Below, piece by piece: positions 24,291 to 31,606 of a stretch of DNA of 40,838 bases. The notes beneath the pieces are model-generated. The model was given only the letters and a program-made list of their open reading frames with translations, was not told where the DNA came from and searched no databases. The DNA is taken from positions 1-40,838 of the forward strand of contig JAJZTK010000020.1 of the NCBI GenBank assembly GCA_021849045.1. The letters run 5' to 3'. The stretch comes from Deltaproteobacteria bacterium. Its GTDB lineage: Bacteria > Desulfobacterota > Desulfuromonadia > Geobacterales > DSM-12255. The translations under genes and the position numbers were made by a program. Every line of letters starts with the position of its first letter. The first letter of the stretch is position 1.

Positions 24291-26444
24291 CTACCTTCCT
24301 GCTACGCTGATCTCTGAGTCATCTAAGTCGCTGGCCGACAGCCGGGTCGCCGTGTCCTGGTTTATTGTCCTGAAGAATGCCTGGACAACGACAGGGTCGA
24401 ACTGTTTTCCCGCTTCCTCCCCCATGTATTCCAGAACCCGGGGAAATTCCCACCCCGGACGATAGGGCCGATCGGAGATCAGTGCGTCGTAAACATCAGA
24501 CACCGCCATGATACGGGCTCCCAGAGAGATTTTATCGCCTGACAGCCCGGCTGGATAGCCATGTCCATCGAACCTTTCGTGATGTTGAACGATCAAGGGG
24601 ATGAGGTCGTGATATGCCTCGATAGGCATAAGGATTTCCCGACCTTTCTCCGGGTGTTTTTTTATGAGGGCATATTCGTCGTCGGTCAGCTTCCCGGCCT
24701 TGTCCAGGACTGCTTCGGGAATGCCGATCTTGCCGATGTCGTGAAAAAGCCCCGCTTTGTGGATCAAGTCCAGTTCGGGTTCCGTGAGTTCCATTTCCCG
24801 GCCGATAGCTACTGCCAATCTGGTCACCCGCTCCGAATGACCGGCAGTCCACGGTGACTTTGCGTCGACTGTATTTGCCAGGGCTTTCATTGCTCCCAAA
24901 TTGAGTCGGTCGAGGTCCTCGATCAGGAAAATATTTTCCAGTGCCACTGCTATCTGGTCTGCAACCTGACGTGACTGTATCAGGACTTCGTGAGTATCCA
25001 CTGGTAGTTGCCGATAACCTAAGGTGAGTACTCCTGCGACTCTATTTTTGATAAAAATCGGTAGCAGCAGAAATTCAGTTGCTCCTTCTGTAGTCAACGG
25101 TGCAAGCAGTGAGGAAAAATTATCATGCTCATGTACGTGGATACTCTCGGCAGCCGTTTGCAATGTTTCCAGATCGTTACTGGTGAAAACCGTGACATGC
25201 CGCTTGCTGGCAGAGGAAAAGGGAGAGGTTGGAGAATCGTATATCGTAACTGCAATGTCGATTATTTCGGTGTCCATCAGAGAGAGGCCCATGGAATCAC
25301 AGAGGATGATTTCGCGCAGTTCCGGCATGACTGCCTTTACGATGCTCTCCTGACAGTTTGAACCCAACATGCTGCGGACAATCTTTCCCATTCTGTCAAG
25401 AGAATTGAAGTTTCTCCCAAGTTTGATTGACATCGTATTGAATGAGTTGGCAAGGTCCTCAAATTCGTCTCCGCTGGAGATGGTAACCTGGGTGGTTAAA
25501 TCACCATCGCTGATTTTTTGCGCACCTTCTCTGAGAATTGAAAGAGGAATCAGACTTCTCCGAATCTGAATACTGCTGATGAATACCACTATTAATAGAG
25601 TAAGAAACACGACGAGGTAGAACGTTTTGAGGAAAGCCTTGACCGGCTTGAAGGCATCCTTCTTGGATTGGGCTACCACAACGGTCCATCCGTCTGCGCC
25701 GAAGTTGGATTTGAGAAATACCGACCGGTAGCTGATCAGATGCTCTTCAGCGCCATCGTTCCATTCGAAATGACCAATCTGTGATCGACTGAGTTTTCCC
25801 AGGACCGAATTGATGAGCCCTGATGCAATGTTGGTGGTGCTGAAAAGCGGTGTTCCGTTCGGGTCGAGAATGCAGATATTGACGGCTGGCGGAATACCGT
25901 CTTCTACCAGCTGCCACAGGTATTCGGGATTGATCTCCCCGACAAGCATGTTTTGTCCGGGCTGTTTCTGGCTCTTTGATGTGACTATGAATATACGCGG
26001 TGTCTGCTTTGCATTATTTTGCAGATACAAAAAGGGGGTGCCTGCTTCCAGCTGTTTTTTCCCCGTGGTATCCAGGTGAGGAGGGGGGATAGGAGCGCCG
26101 AATATTGACTTATGAGACGTCTCTCCTCTGAACAATGTCAGCCCGAGAAACTTTTGGTGCGTCTTCTCCTGCGTCAGCTTGTGCAGTTCTTCGGAGCTGT
26201 ATTTCCTTGGAACTAATGCAGAATTTATCTCGGCATCAATAAGAAACAGCCCTTCATGGATTGTCGAGTCGACATTCTTGGCTGCATGGCGCAGGCGTTC
26301 AAAGTTTTCATCCCTGACCTTGCCGGATATCTGCCCGAGGGAAATGAACGTCAAAATACAGACTGGAACGAGGGCGCATAAAATGAATAGTGCGAACATT
26401 CTCTGGGCGAACAGGCTGCGAACATATGACACATTTTTTTTCAT
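24291..26444 (-). CDS. Membrane sensor HD-GYP phosphodiesterase (Cache-like, HAMP, GAF, HD-GYP)
   Basis: A 717-residue signalling protein. Helix one (about 15-37) and helix two (about 285-305) enclose an extracytoplasmic sensor region of Cache type. A HAMP segment (about 305-355), a GAF domain (about 365-510) and an HD-GYP domain (about 525-690) follow. The catalytic signature is complete: HSERVTRLAVAIG, HDIGKIGIP, HPEKGREIL, HHERFDGHGYP, and DVYDAL. It should therefore hydrolyse cyclic di-GMP or a related dinucleotide in response to a periplasmic and a cytoplasmic ligand. The gene begins 11 bases after the pseudopilin stop and is followed seven bases later by the zinc-ribbon gene, suggesting control of an envelope or pilus function. 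Confidence 0.9.
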   Translation of the reverse strand: MKKNVSYVRSLFAQRMFALFILCALVPVCILTFISLGQISGKVRDENFERLRHAAKNVDSTIHEGLFLIDAEINSALVPRKYSSEELHKLTQEKTHQKFLGLTLFRGETSHKSIFGAPIPPPHLDTTGKKQLEAGTPFLYLQNNAKQTPRIFIVTSKSQKQPGQNMLVGEINPEYLWQLVEDGIPPAVNICILDPNGTPLFSTTNIASGLINSVLGKLSRSQIGHFEWNDGAEEHLISYRSVFLKSNFGADGWTVVVAQSKKDAFKPVKAFLKTFYLVVFLTLLIVVFISSIQIRRSLIPLSILREGAQKISDGDLTTQVTISSGDEFEDLANSFNTMSIKLGRNFNSLDRMGKIVRSMLGSNCQESIVKAVMPELREIILCDSMGLSLMDTEIIDIAVTIYDSPTSPFSSASKRHVTVFTSNDLETLQTAAESIHVHEHDNFSSLLAPLTTEGATEFLLLPIFIKNRVAGVLTLGYRQLPVDTHEVLIQSRQVADQIAVALENIFLIEDLDRLNLGAMKALANTVDAKSPWTAGHSERVTRLAVAIGREMELTEPELDLIHKAGLFHDIGKIGIPEAVLDKAGKLTDDEYALIKKHPEKGREILMPIEAYHDLIPLIVQHHERFDGHGYPAGLSGDKISLGARIMAVSDVYDALISDRPYRPGWEFPRVLEYMGEEAGKQFDPVVVQAFFRTINQDTATRLSASDLDDSEISVAGR

Positions 26445-26455
26445 ATCGATTCCGC

Positions 26456-26929
26456 TCAGAAATCTGATGCTATTCCGATAAAGCCGCCGTTAGCGGCCCT
26501 GATGATGTCATCCTGGCTCACAGGGGCGTTCAGATTCGGCTTGCTTTGCCCGTCCTCTCCCATGCTGTAGAGGTCGTAATCCGTATTCAGCGGGTTAAGG
26601 AATTTGTCTTTACGAAGGCTCCCCTTGCCTTTAATGCCCCCATCCGCAATGTTCAGATATTGATAAGGGTGTTGCCATGGATCGGTAAGTGTCCCGTAGT
26701 CGTTGCCAAGATCATTAAGTGTAGCCGGATACCGGTTATGATCATTTCTGTAGGCATTGATTGCGGTTGACAACATCTGGATTTCGGCGATGGCGTGCGA
26801 AATTTTTGCCCTTTTGAGATACAGATTATAAGCCGGCACGGCAATTGAGGCGAGAATTCCCAGTATTGCTACGGCAACGATCGATTCGATCAGCGTGAAC
26901 CCTCGACGGTCACGCTTGAACGCCCTCAT
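26456..26929 (-). CDS. Type II secretion/type IV pseudopilin (GspG-like)
   Basis: From the ATG at 26929 the product has 157 residues. A short basic leader (MRAFKRDRRG) is followed by the prepilin-peptidase site G/FTLIESIVAVAILGILASI, with Glu at position +5 of the mature protein and a long hydrophobic helix. The globular part has the GspG-like run AINAYRNDHNRYPATLNDL and DPWQHPYQYLN, but the usual C-terminal aspartates that bind calcium are only partly recognisable. A GTG at 26965 would extend the leader by 12 residues; neither start has a strong ribosome site. It is the first gene of the minus-strand operon. No other secretion or pilus gene is nearby, so it must serve machinery encoded elsewhere or a separate small assembly. 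Confidence 0.83.
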   Translation of the reverse strand: MRAFKRDRRGFTLIESIVAVAILGILASIAVPAYNLYLKRAKISHAIAEIQMLSTAINAYRNDHNRYPATLNDLGNDYGTLTDPWQHPYQYLNIADGGIKGKGSLRKDKFLNPLNTDYDLYSMGEDGQSKPNLNAPVSQDDIIRAANGGFIGIASDF

Positions 26930-27028
26930 CCCATCATTGGTTATCGCCACACGCAGGGTTTTCACGGGATTTACCGATATTCTGATCTCATTTCCGGAGA
27001 GTCGATCCCCGGGAACGTTAAGTTATCA

Positions 27029-27050
27029 GTTTACATTGTTTCAGGTAAAC
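27029..27050. promoter_or_regulatory. Dyad in the upstream region of the pseudopilin operon
   Basis: GTTTAC (27029-27034) and GTAAAC (27045-27050) form a perfect 6-bp inverted repeat with a 10-base spacer, in the 236 bases between the pseudopilin gene and the end of the response-regulator gene. I see no convincing promoter hexamers. It could be an operator. Confidence 0.3.
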
Positions 27051-27165
27051 ACAAAGGTGAATTCTACTCTGAGTACTATTCGGAGGGGATCTGCGAATGC
27101 TTAAACGGGGTGTGACAACACCTTAAGAAAGAAGGATTTATTTTGTTGCGGATAATAACGGGTGA

Positions 27166-28548
27166 CTACCCCTCCATCCCCAGCCGTTTCATCTTCTCCA
27201 CCAGGGTGGTACGGTTCAGGTGGAGGAGTGCAGCGGCCCGGGCCTTGACCCCCCTGGCAATGGCCAGTGACTCGATGATCATCTTCCGTTCGATGTCGTT
27301 TACCACCCTGACCAGGTCGATCCCCTGCTCGGTCACGCGGGGAGCGAGCAATTCGGCCTGGCCGTAGAGTTTGCTGATGTTCGCCGGCAGATCCAGGAGG
27401 GTGATCTGTTCCCCCTCGGTCAGCGCAACGCTCCGTTCCACGGCATTTTCCAGTTCGCGCACGTTTCCCGGCCAGTCGTAGCGCTCCATTGCCTCCAGGG
27501 CTTCCTTGGCGATGGTGAGGTTGGGGCGCGCCATTTCGTCGCAGTACTTGACCATGAAGTGTCGCACCAGCGGCAGGATGTCAGAGACCCTTTCCCTGAG
27601 CGGCGGGATGACGAGCGGTATGACGTTCAGCCGGTAGTAAAGGTCTTCCCGGAAGGTTCCCTTGCGCACCTCCTCCTCCAGATGCTGGTTGGTGGCGGAG
27701 ATGATCCTGATATCGATCTTGATGGGGCGGGTGGAGCCAATCCGCTCGATCTCCTGCTCCTGGAGGACCCGCAGGAGTTTGCTCTGCAGCTGGAGCGGCA
27801 TGGTGCCGATCTCGTCCAGAAAGATGGAGCCGCCGTTGGCTGCCTCGAACTTGCCGAGTTTGTCCTTGTGAGCGCCGGTGAACGACCCCTTCATATGGCC
27901 GAACAGCTCGCTTTCCAGCAGGGTTTCGGGGATGGCACCGCAGTGGACGGCAATGAACGGCTTGTCCTTGCGGTGGCTATTGAAGTGGATCGCCTTGGCC
28001 ACCACCTCCTTGCCGGTCCCGGATTCACCCATGACCAGGACCGTGGAGTCGGTCTTGACGATCCGCTTCATCAGGTTGAAGACCGTCTGCATGGCCGGCG
28101 AGTTGCCAACGATGTTGGCGAACTCGTATTTGTCCAGGAGCTGCTTCCTGAGGTAGACGTTTTCCGAGAGGAGTCGACCCTTTTCCACCGCCTTGCCGAT
28201 GATGATCTTCAGCTCGTCGATATTGAGGGGCTTGGTGATGTAATCGTAGGCCCCCTCCTTCATGGCGCTGACGGCCGTTTCGGCGGAGGCGTGACCGGTG
28301 ATCATGATGACCTCGGTCTGGGGCGAGTCTTCCTTCACCTTCTTCAGGATGTCGATACCGCTGAAGTCGGGGAGGAAAAGGTCGGTGATGACGATACTGA
28401 ACCGCTCCTGGGTCAGCAGTTCAAAGGCTTCCGCCCCGGTGCCGACCCCCTTCAGGTAGCTGTCGCCACCTTTGGCCAGGAGCAGCAGCAATGCCTTGCG
28501 GCTCGCCTCCTCGTCGTCCACCAGCAGGATGTTGATCTTCTCCCTCAT
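27166..28548 (-). CDS. NtrC-family sigma-54 response regulator (REC-AAA+-HTH)
   Basis: A 460-residue activator. The receiver domain has Asp11/Asp12, phosphorylation site Asp56 in VITDLFLPD and the conserved Lys in TKPLN. The AAA+ domain begins near residue 143 (IVGNSPAMQTVFNLMKRI) with Walker A GESGTGKE, Walker B IFLDEIG and YDWPGNVREL. The sigma-54 loop reads GSFTGA, a tolerated variant of GAFTGA. A Fis-like HTH closes the protein (HLNRTTLVEKMKRLG). No histidine kinase is adjacent, so it is an orphan here. It is divergent from the slipin gene, with 110 bases between starts, and its targets are unknown. Confidence 0.92.
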   Translation of the reverse strand: MREKINILLVDDEEASRKALLLLLAKGGDSYLKGVGTGAEAFELLTQERFSIVITDLFLPDFSGIDILKKVKEDSPQTEVIMITGHASAETAVSAMKEGAYDYITKPLNIDELKIIIGKAVEKGRLLSENVYLRKQLLDKYEFANIVGNSPAMQTVFNLMKRIVKTDSTVLVMGESGTGKEVVAKAIHFNSHRKDKPFIAVHCGAIPETLLESELFGHMKGSFTGAHKDKLGKFEAANGGSIFLDEIGTMPLQLQSKLLRVLQEQEIERIGSTRPIKIDIRIISATNQHLEEEVRKGTFREDLYYRLNVIPLVIPPLRERVSDILPLVRHFMVKYCDEMARPNLTIAKEALEAMERYDWPGNVRELENAVERSVALTEGEQITLLDLPANISKLYGQAELLAPRVTEQGIDLVRVVNDIERKMIIESLAIARGVKARAAALLHLNRTTLVEKMKRLGMEG

Positions 28549-28658
28549 AACTTCGCTTCATAGCACGATTGACGCTCCCTTGGCAAGGCCGGTTTGACGC
28601 CGCGTCAGAGGGGGCTATACTTTTGGGGCAGCTATCATTGCAGTGTTCGGAGGAGTAA

Positions 28659-29423
28659 ATGATCGACATCGCCAGTATTGTCCCGATGATCTTTTTCGTG
28701 ATCGTTGCCATTGTCATTGTTTCCAACGCCATCAAGATCCTGCCCGAGTACGAGCGGGGGGTGCTGTTCCGTCTGGGGCGCCTGAAGGCGACCCGCGGCC
28801 CGGGGCTGGTGATCATCATTCCCGGCATCGACCGGCTGGTGCGGGTTTCGCTGCGGATCATCGCTCTTGACGTGCCCCCCCAGGACGTGATCAGCCGCGA
28901 CAATGTGACGATCAAGGTCTCAGCCGTGGTCTACATCCGGGTGATGGAGGCGGAAAAGGCGATCGTCCAGGTGGAGAACTACCTCTACGCCACGAGTCAA
29001 CTGGCCCAGACCACCCTGCGCAGCGTGCTGGGCCAGGTAGAGCTGGATGAGCTCCTGGCCAACCGGGAGAAGATCAACAAGGAACTCCAGGAAATACTGG
29101 AAAACCACACCGGCCCATGGGGGGTGAAGGTAACCACGGTGGAGGTGAAGAACATCGACCTGCCGCTGGAGATGCAGCGGGCCATTGCCAAGCAGGCAGA
29201 GGCCGAGCGCGAGCGGCGGGCCAAGATCATCCATGCCGAAGGGGAGCTGCAGGCATCGGAGAAACTGGCCCAGGCAGCCCAGGTGCTTGCCGAGCACCCG
29301 AGTTCCATGCAGCTCCGTTATTTGCAGACCCTGACCGAGATCGCTGCGGAGAAGAATTCCACCACCATCTTCCCGGTCCCCATCGACCTGATCAAGCTGT
29401 TCGTGGACAAGAAAGAGGGGTGA
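28659..29423 (+). CDS. Slipin (stomatin/prohibitin-like SPFH membrane protein)
   Basis: A 254-residue SPFH protein. One N-terminal hydrophobic segment (about 4-24) anchors it; the SPFH core follows ([40 protein letters not shown]). A helical stretch comes next ([20 protein letters not shown]) and a tail typical of slipins ([15 protein letters not shown]). Such proteins form membrane microdomain scaffolds and are often paired with an NfeD protease; no NfeD gene is next to it. ATG at 28659 follows CGGAGGAG. Confidence 0.92.
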   Translation: MIDIASIVPMIFFVIVAIVIVSNAIKILPEYERGVLFRLGRLKATRGPGLVIIIPGIDRLVRVSLRIIALDVPPQDVISRDNVTIKVSAVVYIRVMEAEKAIVQVENYLYATSQLAQTTLRSVLGQVELDELLANREKINKELQEILENHTGPWGVKVTTVEVKNIDLPLEMQRAIAKQAEAERERRAKIIHAEGELQASEKLAQAAQVLAEHPSSMQLRYLQTLTEIAAEKNSTTIFPVPIDLIKLFVDKKEG

Positions 29424-29432
29424 GGGTTCAGG

Positions 29433-29461
29433 GTTCGGGGGGGAAGCCCTTTGCCCCGAAC
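29433..29461 (+). terminator. Hairpin after the slipin gene
   Basis: A perfect 8-bp stem GTTCGGGG/CCCCGAAC closes a 13-base loop that itself contains GGGAAGCCC. It begins 10 bases after the slipin stop. No T-run follows, so termination would be inefficient or it may stabilise the transcript. Confidence 0.4.
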
Positions 29462-29496
29462 GGTGTTACACCTTGTGGCACGGCAGTTACCTGCTA

Positions 29497-29505
29497 TGCT
29501 GTAAT
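29497..29505 (+). promoter_or_regulatory. Possible extended -10 promoter of the ferritin gene
   Basis: TG-C-TGTAAT has the extended TG and five of six -10 bases; no good -35 is present. The start would be near 29512, about 24 bases before the ferritin ATG, with the AAAGGAGG ribosome site between. No Fur box is obvious. Confidence 0.35.
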
Positions 29506-29535
29506 CGAGCATTAGACATTAAAGGAGGATATTTC

Positions 29536-30054
29536 ATGCTGTCCAAGAAAATGTACGCTGCCATCAACAAGCATATGAATACCGAACTCTATTCGGCATA
29601 CCTCTATCTGAACATGTCGTCCGCCGCCAATGCCATGGGGTTCAAGGGGGCTGCCACCTGGTTCAACGTCCAGTACCAGGAGGAGATGGTCCATTTCATG
29701 AAGTTCTATAGCTACCTCAACAGCCAGGGGGCGCAGGCAGTGATCGAGGCGATGACCGCGCCCACCAGCAGTTTCATGTCGCTCCTGCACATGCTGGAGG
29801 AGACCCTGCAACATGAACAGCACATCACCCGGTGCATCAACGAATTGACCGACCACGCCGTTAGCGAGAAGGACCACGCCTCCCAGATCTTTCTGCAGTG
29901 GTTCATTACCGAGCAGATCGAGGAGGAGGAAAACGATCGGGAGATCATCGGCAAGCTGAAGCTGATCGGCGACAACGGTTACGGCCTCCTCATGCTGGAC
30001 AACGAACTCGGGCAGCGGGTTTTCGTCCCGCCTCCCGATGCCCCGCAGGCTTAG
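29536..30054 (+). CDS. Non-haem ferritin (FtnA type)
   Basis: A 172-residue four-helix ferritin that oxidises Fe2+ and stores it as ferric mineral in a 24-mer cage. Ferroxidase ligands are in place: Glu17 (NTELYSAYLYL), Glu50 and His53 (YQEEMVHFMKF), Glu94, and the EQIEEEE region (126-132). No haem-ligand Met at the bacterioferritin position is apparent. ATG at 29536 follows AAAGGAGG; upstream extension of the frame lacks a ribosome site and is not used. A DUF1450-like gene begins 11 bases after the stop. Confidence 0.94.
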   Translation: MLSKKMYAAINKHMNTELYSAYLYLNMSSAANAMGFKGAATWFNVQYQEEMVHFMKFYSYLNSQGAQAVIEAMTAPTSSFMSLLHMLEETLQHEQHITRCINELTDHAVSEKDHASQIFLQWFITEQIEEEENDREIIGKLKLIGDNGYGLLMLDNELGQRVFVPPPDAPQA

Positions 30055-30065
30055 TGACACTGCCC

Positions 30066-30284
30066 ATGAAGATTCGTTTCTGCGAGCACAACAAGGGAAA
30101 GTCCAAGGCCTGCAAACGGCTGATGAAAGAGTTTCCGCAGCTGGACGTGAAAATCAAGGACTGCATCAAGAAGTGCGGACCGTGCCACAAGACGCCGTTC
30201 GCCGTGGTGGACGGGAAGAAGGTCTGCGCCGTTGACGGTGACGAGCTGTACCGGAAAATCGTGGCGGAAATGAAACGGCAGTGA
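30066..30284 (+). CDS. Small DUF1450-like (YuzB-type) cysteine protein
   Basis: A 72-residue protein, RFCEHNKGKSKACKRLMKEF then DCIKKCGPCHKTPFAVVDGK, with cysteines near residues 6, 16, 33, 37, 40 and 54. The C-x2-C pattern and thioredoxin-like TPFAVVDG fit the DUF1450 family, whose function is unknown; a redox or metal-binding role is a guess. The ATG at 30066 is the first sensible start; no strong ribosome site is visible, so it may depend on coupling to ferritin translation. A terminator follows. Confidence 0.75.
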   Translation: MKIRFCEHNKGKSKACKRLMKEFPQLDVKIKDCIKKCGPCHKTPFAVVDGKKVCAVDGDELYRKIVAEMKRQ

Positions 30285-30315
30285 TGCGATAGCCGTCGCT
30301 GCCTGAAACGAACGA

Positions 30316-30355
30316 AGCCTGCCGGCCAGTATTGGTCTGCAGGCTTTGCATTTTG
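30316..30355 (+). terminator. Rho-independent terminator after ferritin/DUF1450 genes
   Basis: AAGCCTGC (30316-30323) pairs with GCAGGCTT (30340-30347); inside, GGCCA and TGGTC extend the stem around a GTAT loop. TTTGCATTTT follows on the plus strand. Its outer stem shares sequence with the terminator at 31545-31575. Confidence 0.75.
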
Positions 30356-30473
30356 TGGGGCTCTTCCGGGGATGTTGTTTATTTGTGTCTATTAAATGCG
30401 GAGTTGGTAAACATTTAAACAACGTCCCGTAGACTCTTCCCGATTGGGCTGCGCCTTCTTCTCGACTGATTGC

Positions 30474-30502
30474 TTGACATGATGTAGCCAAGAGGCTACA
30501 GT
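30474..30502 (+). promoter_or_regulatory. Sigma-70 promoter and operator of the toxin-antitoxin pair
   Basis: TTGACA (30474-30479) and TACAGT (30497-30502) are 17 bases apart. Between and overlapping the -10 is a perfect dyad TGTAGCC-AAGA-GGCTACA (30483-30500), which suits autorepression by the antitoxin or the complex. The expected start, 6-8 bases after the -10, falls at or beside the toxin ATG (30509), and no ribosome site is present, so the toxin may be made from a leaderless mRNA. Confidence 0.65.
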
Positions 30503-30508
30503 GAGCCC

Positions 30509-30817
30509 ATGGTTGAAATTCGCAAAACAGAGCTCTTTGCCAAATGGCTCGATAATCTGCGTGACATTCAGGCCAAGGCCCGTGTCCTTGTCAGGATTGA
30601 ACGGCTTGCTTCAGGAAATGCGGGAGACGTTAAGCCTGTTGGTGAAGGTGTCTCGGAAATGCGAATCGCCTATGGTCCCGGTTATCGAGTTTATTTCATC
30701 CAACGTGGCAGCGAATTGATCATCCTGTTGGCTGGTGGTGACAAAAGCAGCCAGTCTCGTGACATTAAGTCTGCAATTCTGCTTGCACAGAACTTTATAG
30801 GGGTTGAACATGACTAA
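30509..30817 (+). CDS. RelE/ParE-superfamily toxin (HigB-like, HI1419 type)
   Basis: A 102-residue, basic, small toxin of the group that usually precedes its antitoxin. Recognisable blocks are [49 protein letters not shown] and [16 protein letters not shown], typical of the addiction-module killer family HI1419/DUF891-like proteins. These act as ribosome-dependent or mRNA-cleaving toxins. The ATG at 30509 has no Shine-Dalgarno. Its last eight bases overlap the antitoxin start. Base composition is more A+T-rich than the neighbouring metabolic genes, in keeping with acquisition. Confidence 0.9.
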   Translation: MVEIRKTELFAKWLDNLRDIQAKARVLVRIERLASGNAGDVKPVGEGVSEMRIAYGPGYRVYFIQRGSELIILLAGGDKSSQSRDIKSAILLAQNFIGVEHD

Positions 30818-31103
30818 AACAGCTACCAGTCGATATGATGTTACCGAACATCTCCGCACACCGGAAGAGATGGCGGCCTACCTTGAAGCCTCCCTTGAAG
30901 AGGCCAATGGCGATGCGGCGTTTATTGCCAAGGCACTTGGTGACATAGCACGTGCTAGAGGGATGTCGCAGGTAGCGCGTGATGCCGGCCTTTCTCGCGA
31001 AAGCCTCTACAAGGCACTTTCAGGTGAACGTATTCCGGGTTTTGATACGATTTTAAAAATCGTTTCGGCTTTGGGACTCAAACTCCACGCAGAAGCCCGA
31101 TAA
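30810..31103 (+). CDS. HigA-like XRE-family antitoxin
   Basis: A 97-residue DNA-binding antitoxin for the toxin just upstream. The N-terminal part ([19 protein letters not shown]) would grip the toxin. The helix-turn-helix is [20 protein letters not shown], followed by [21 protein letters not shown] at 30810 has AGGGG upstream and overlaps the toxin stop by eight bases, so translation is coupled. It probably represses the promoter at 30474-30502. Confidence 0.9.
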   Translation: MTKTATSRYDVTEHLRTPEEMAAYLEASLEEANGDAAFIAKALGDIARARGMSQVARDAGLSRESLYKALSGERIPGFDTILKIVSALGLKLHAEAR

Positions 31104-31206
31104 ATGGGCCATGGGGGCATCCATGATGGGAAGTTCAAGGCTCAATCTTGCCACACCGGAAGCCCGCCCCCGCTTTCTCTCCTTTTCGCTCACTTAAGAG
31201 TTAGAC

Positions 31207-31368
31207 TTAGCCAAGTGTCAACCTGTCAAGCCCGACCCCACCTGCCCCCCGCATGGGGGAGACGCCGATTGTTTGAGCAAAGGCATTCTGCGAAATGTCG
31301 AGTTCATCGAGTATTTTTTTCAAGAACACCCCGGGGTGTATAGGAGGGAGACCGTTTTTTGTCGCCAT
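31207..31368 (-). pseudogene. Truncated HigA-type antitoxin remnant
   Basis: A 53-residue frame, starting ATG at 31368 after a good AAGGAG site. It reads MATKNGLPPIHPGVFLKKIL, then DELDISQNAFAQTIGVSP. This is the N-terminal third of HigA/VapI-type antitoxins, including the PPIHPG opening and first HTH helix. After GVSP (about 31255) it runs into unrelated residues (MRGAGGVGLDRLTLG) and stops, where a real HigA would continue with the recognition helix and about 50 more residues. It is therefore broken. Its start is placed right behind a toxin-gene remnant, as in true higBA operons. Confidence 0.75.
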
Positions 31369-31379
31369 GAGATTGCTCC

Positions 31380-31471
31380 TTAATGGTAGTCGGTTATTTC
31401 AACGTCAGTTGCTTCGCCGTTGCAAAGAGCTGTTCGGTTTCCTTGTTCGCAAATGATGCAACTGTAAACAA
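31380..31471 (-). pseudogene. HigB-type toxin remnant with a large internal deletion
   Basis: On the minus strand one frame reads VASFANKETEQLFAT, like the start of HigB (MI-SF--KETE-LF-TG). A second frame, shifted by one base, takes over at about 31424 and reads NGEATDVEITDYH then TAA, the characteristic end of HigB. The 60-70 residues that should lie between are missing. The bases CAACGG at the junction could have belonged to both flanks, which suggests deletion between short direct repeats. The TAA overlaps the ribosome site of the HigA remnant, as in intact modules. The original start codon is not clear (TTG 31471 is in frame). Confidence 0.7.
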
Positions 31472-31480
31472 ATTGTTTAC
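31464..31480. promoter_or_regulatory. 17-bp palindrome, probable old higBA operator
   Basis: GTAAACA-AAT-TGTTTAC is a perfect dyad with 7-bp arms, directly upstream of the HigB remnant on the minus strand, where the autoregulatory operator of such modules lies. It is better preserved than the genes it would have controlled. Confidence 0.55.
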
Positions 31481-31544
31481 GCGGATCAAGCAAAGAAAGC
31501 GGGGGGGGGGCAGGGGGGGACCGATTCAGAAGGGTAAGACAAAA

Positions 31545-31575
31545 GAAGCCTGCCGACAGGAGATCGGCAGGCTTC
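31545..31575 (-). terminator. Rho-independent terminator of the PpiC-type foldase gene
   Basis: GAAGCCTGCCGA (31545-31556) and TCGGCAGGCTTC (31564-31575) make a perfect 12-bp stem with a 7-base loop. Read on the minus strand it is followed by TTTTGTCTT, and it lies 32 bases after the foldase stop. Confidence 0.88.
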
Positions 31576-31606
31576 GTGCTGATGCAGGGGAGATGGTTCG
31601 GACAGG

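Larger units (their letters stand above)
31167..31505. repeat. 12-bp inverted repeats flanking the higBA remnant
   Basis: CCCCCGCTTTCT (31167-31178) is exactly inverted as AGAAAGCGGGGG (31494-31505). The pair brackets the degenerate toxin-antitoxin remnant in a 339-base segment. The right arm runs into G10 (31501-31510), then CA and G7 (31513-31519). Whether the arms are element ends or chance from G-rich sequence is not decidable here. Outside these features, 31104-31206 and 31381-31544 hold nothing else I recognise. Confidence 0.4.

Noticed and set aside
29474-29495. TGGCACG upstream of ferritin as a sigma-54 promoter
   Set aside because: The base pair 10 positions after GG is AC, not GC. 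The nearest TGC is at the wrong spacing, so it fails the strict -24/-12 rule.
31104-31343. 79-residue plus-strand frame after the antitoxin
   Set aside because: It is the complement of the HigA remnant on the minus strand and has no ribosome site.
31501-31519. G10-CA-G7 as a functional G-quadruplex regulator
   Set aside because: It lies between a dead toxin module and a terminator with no promoter or start nearby; a regulatory claim is not supported, only that the tract exists.
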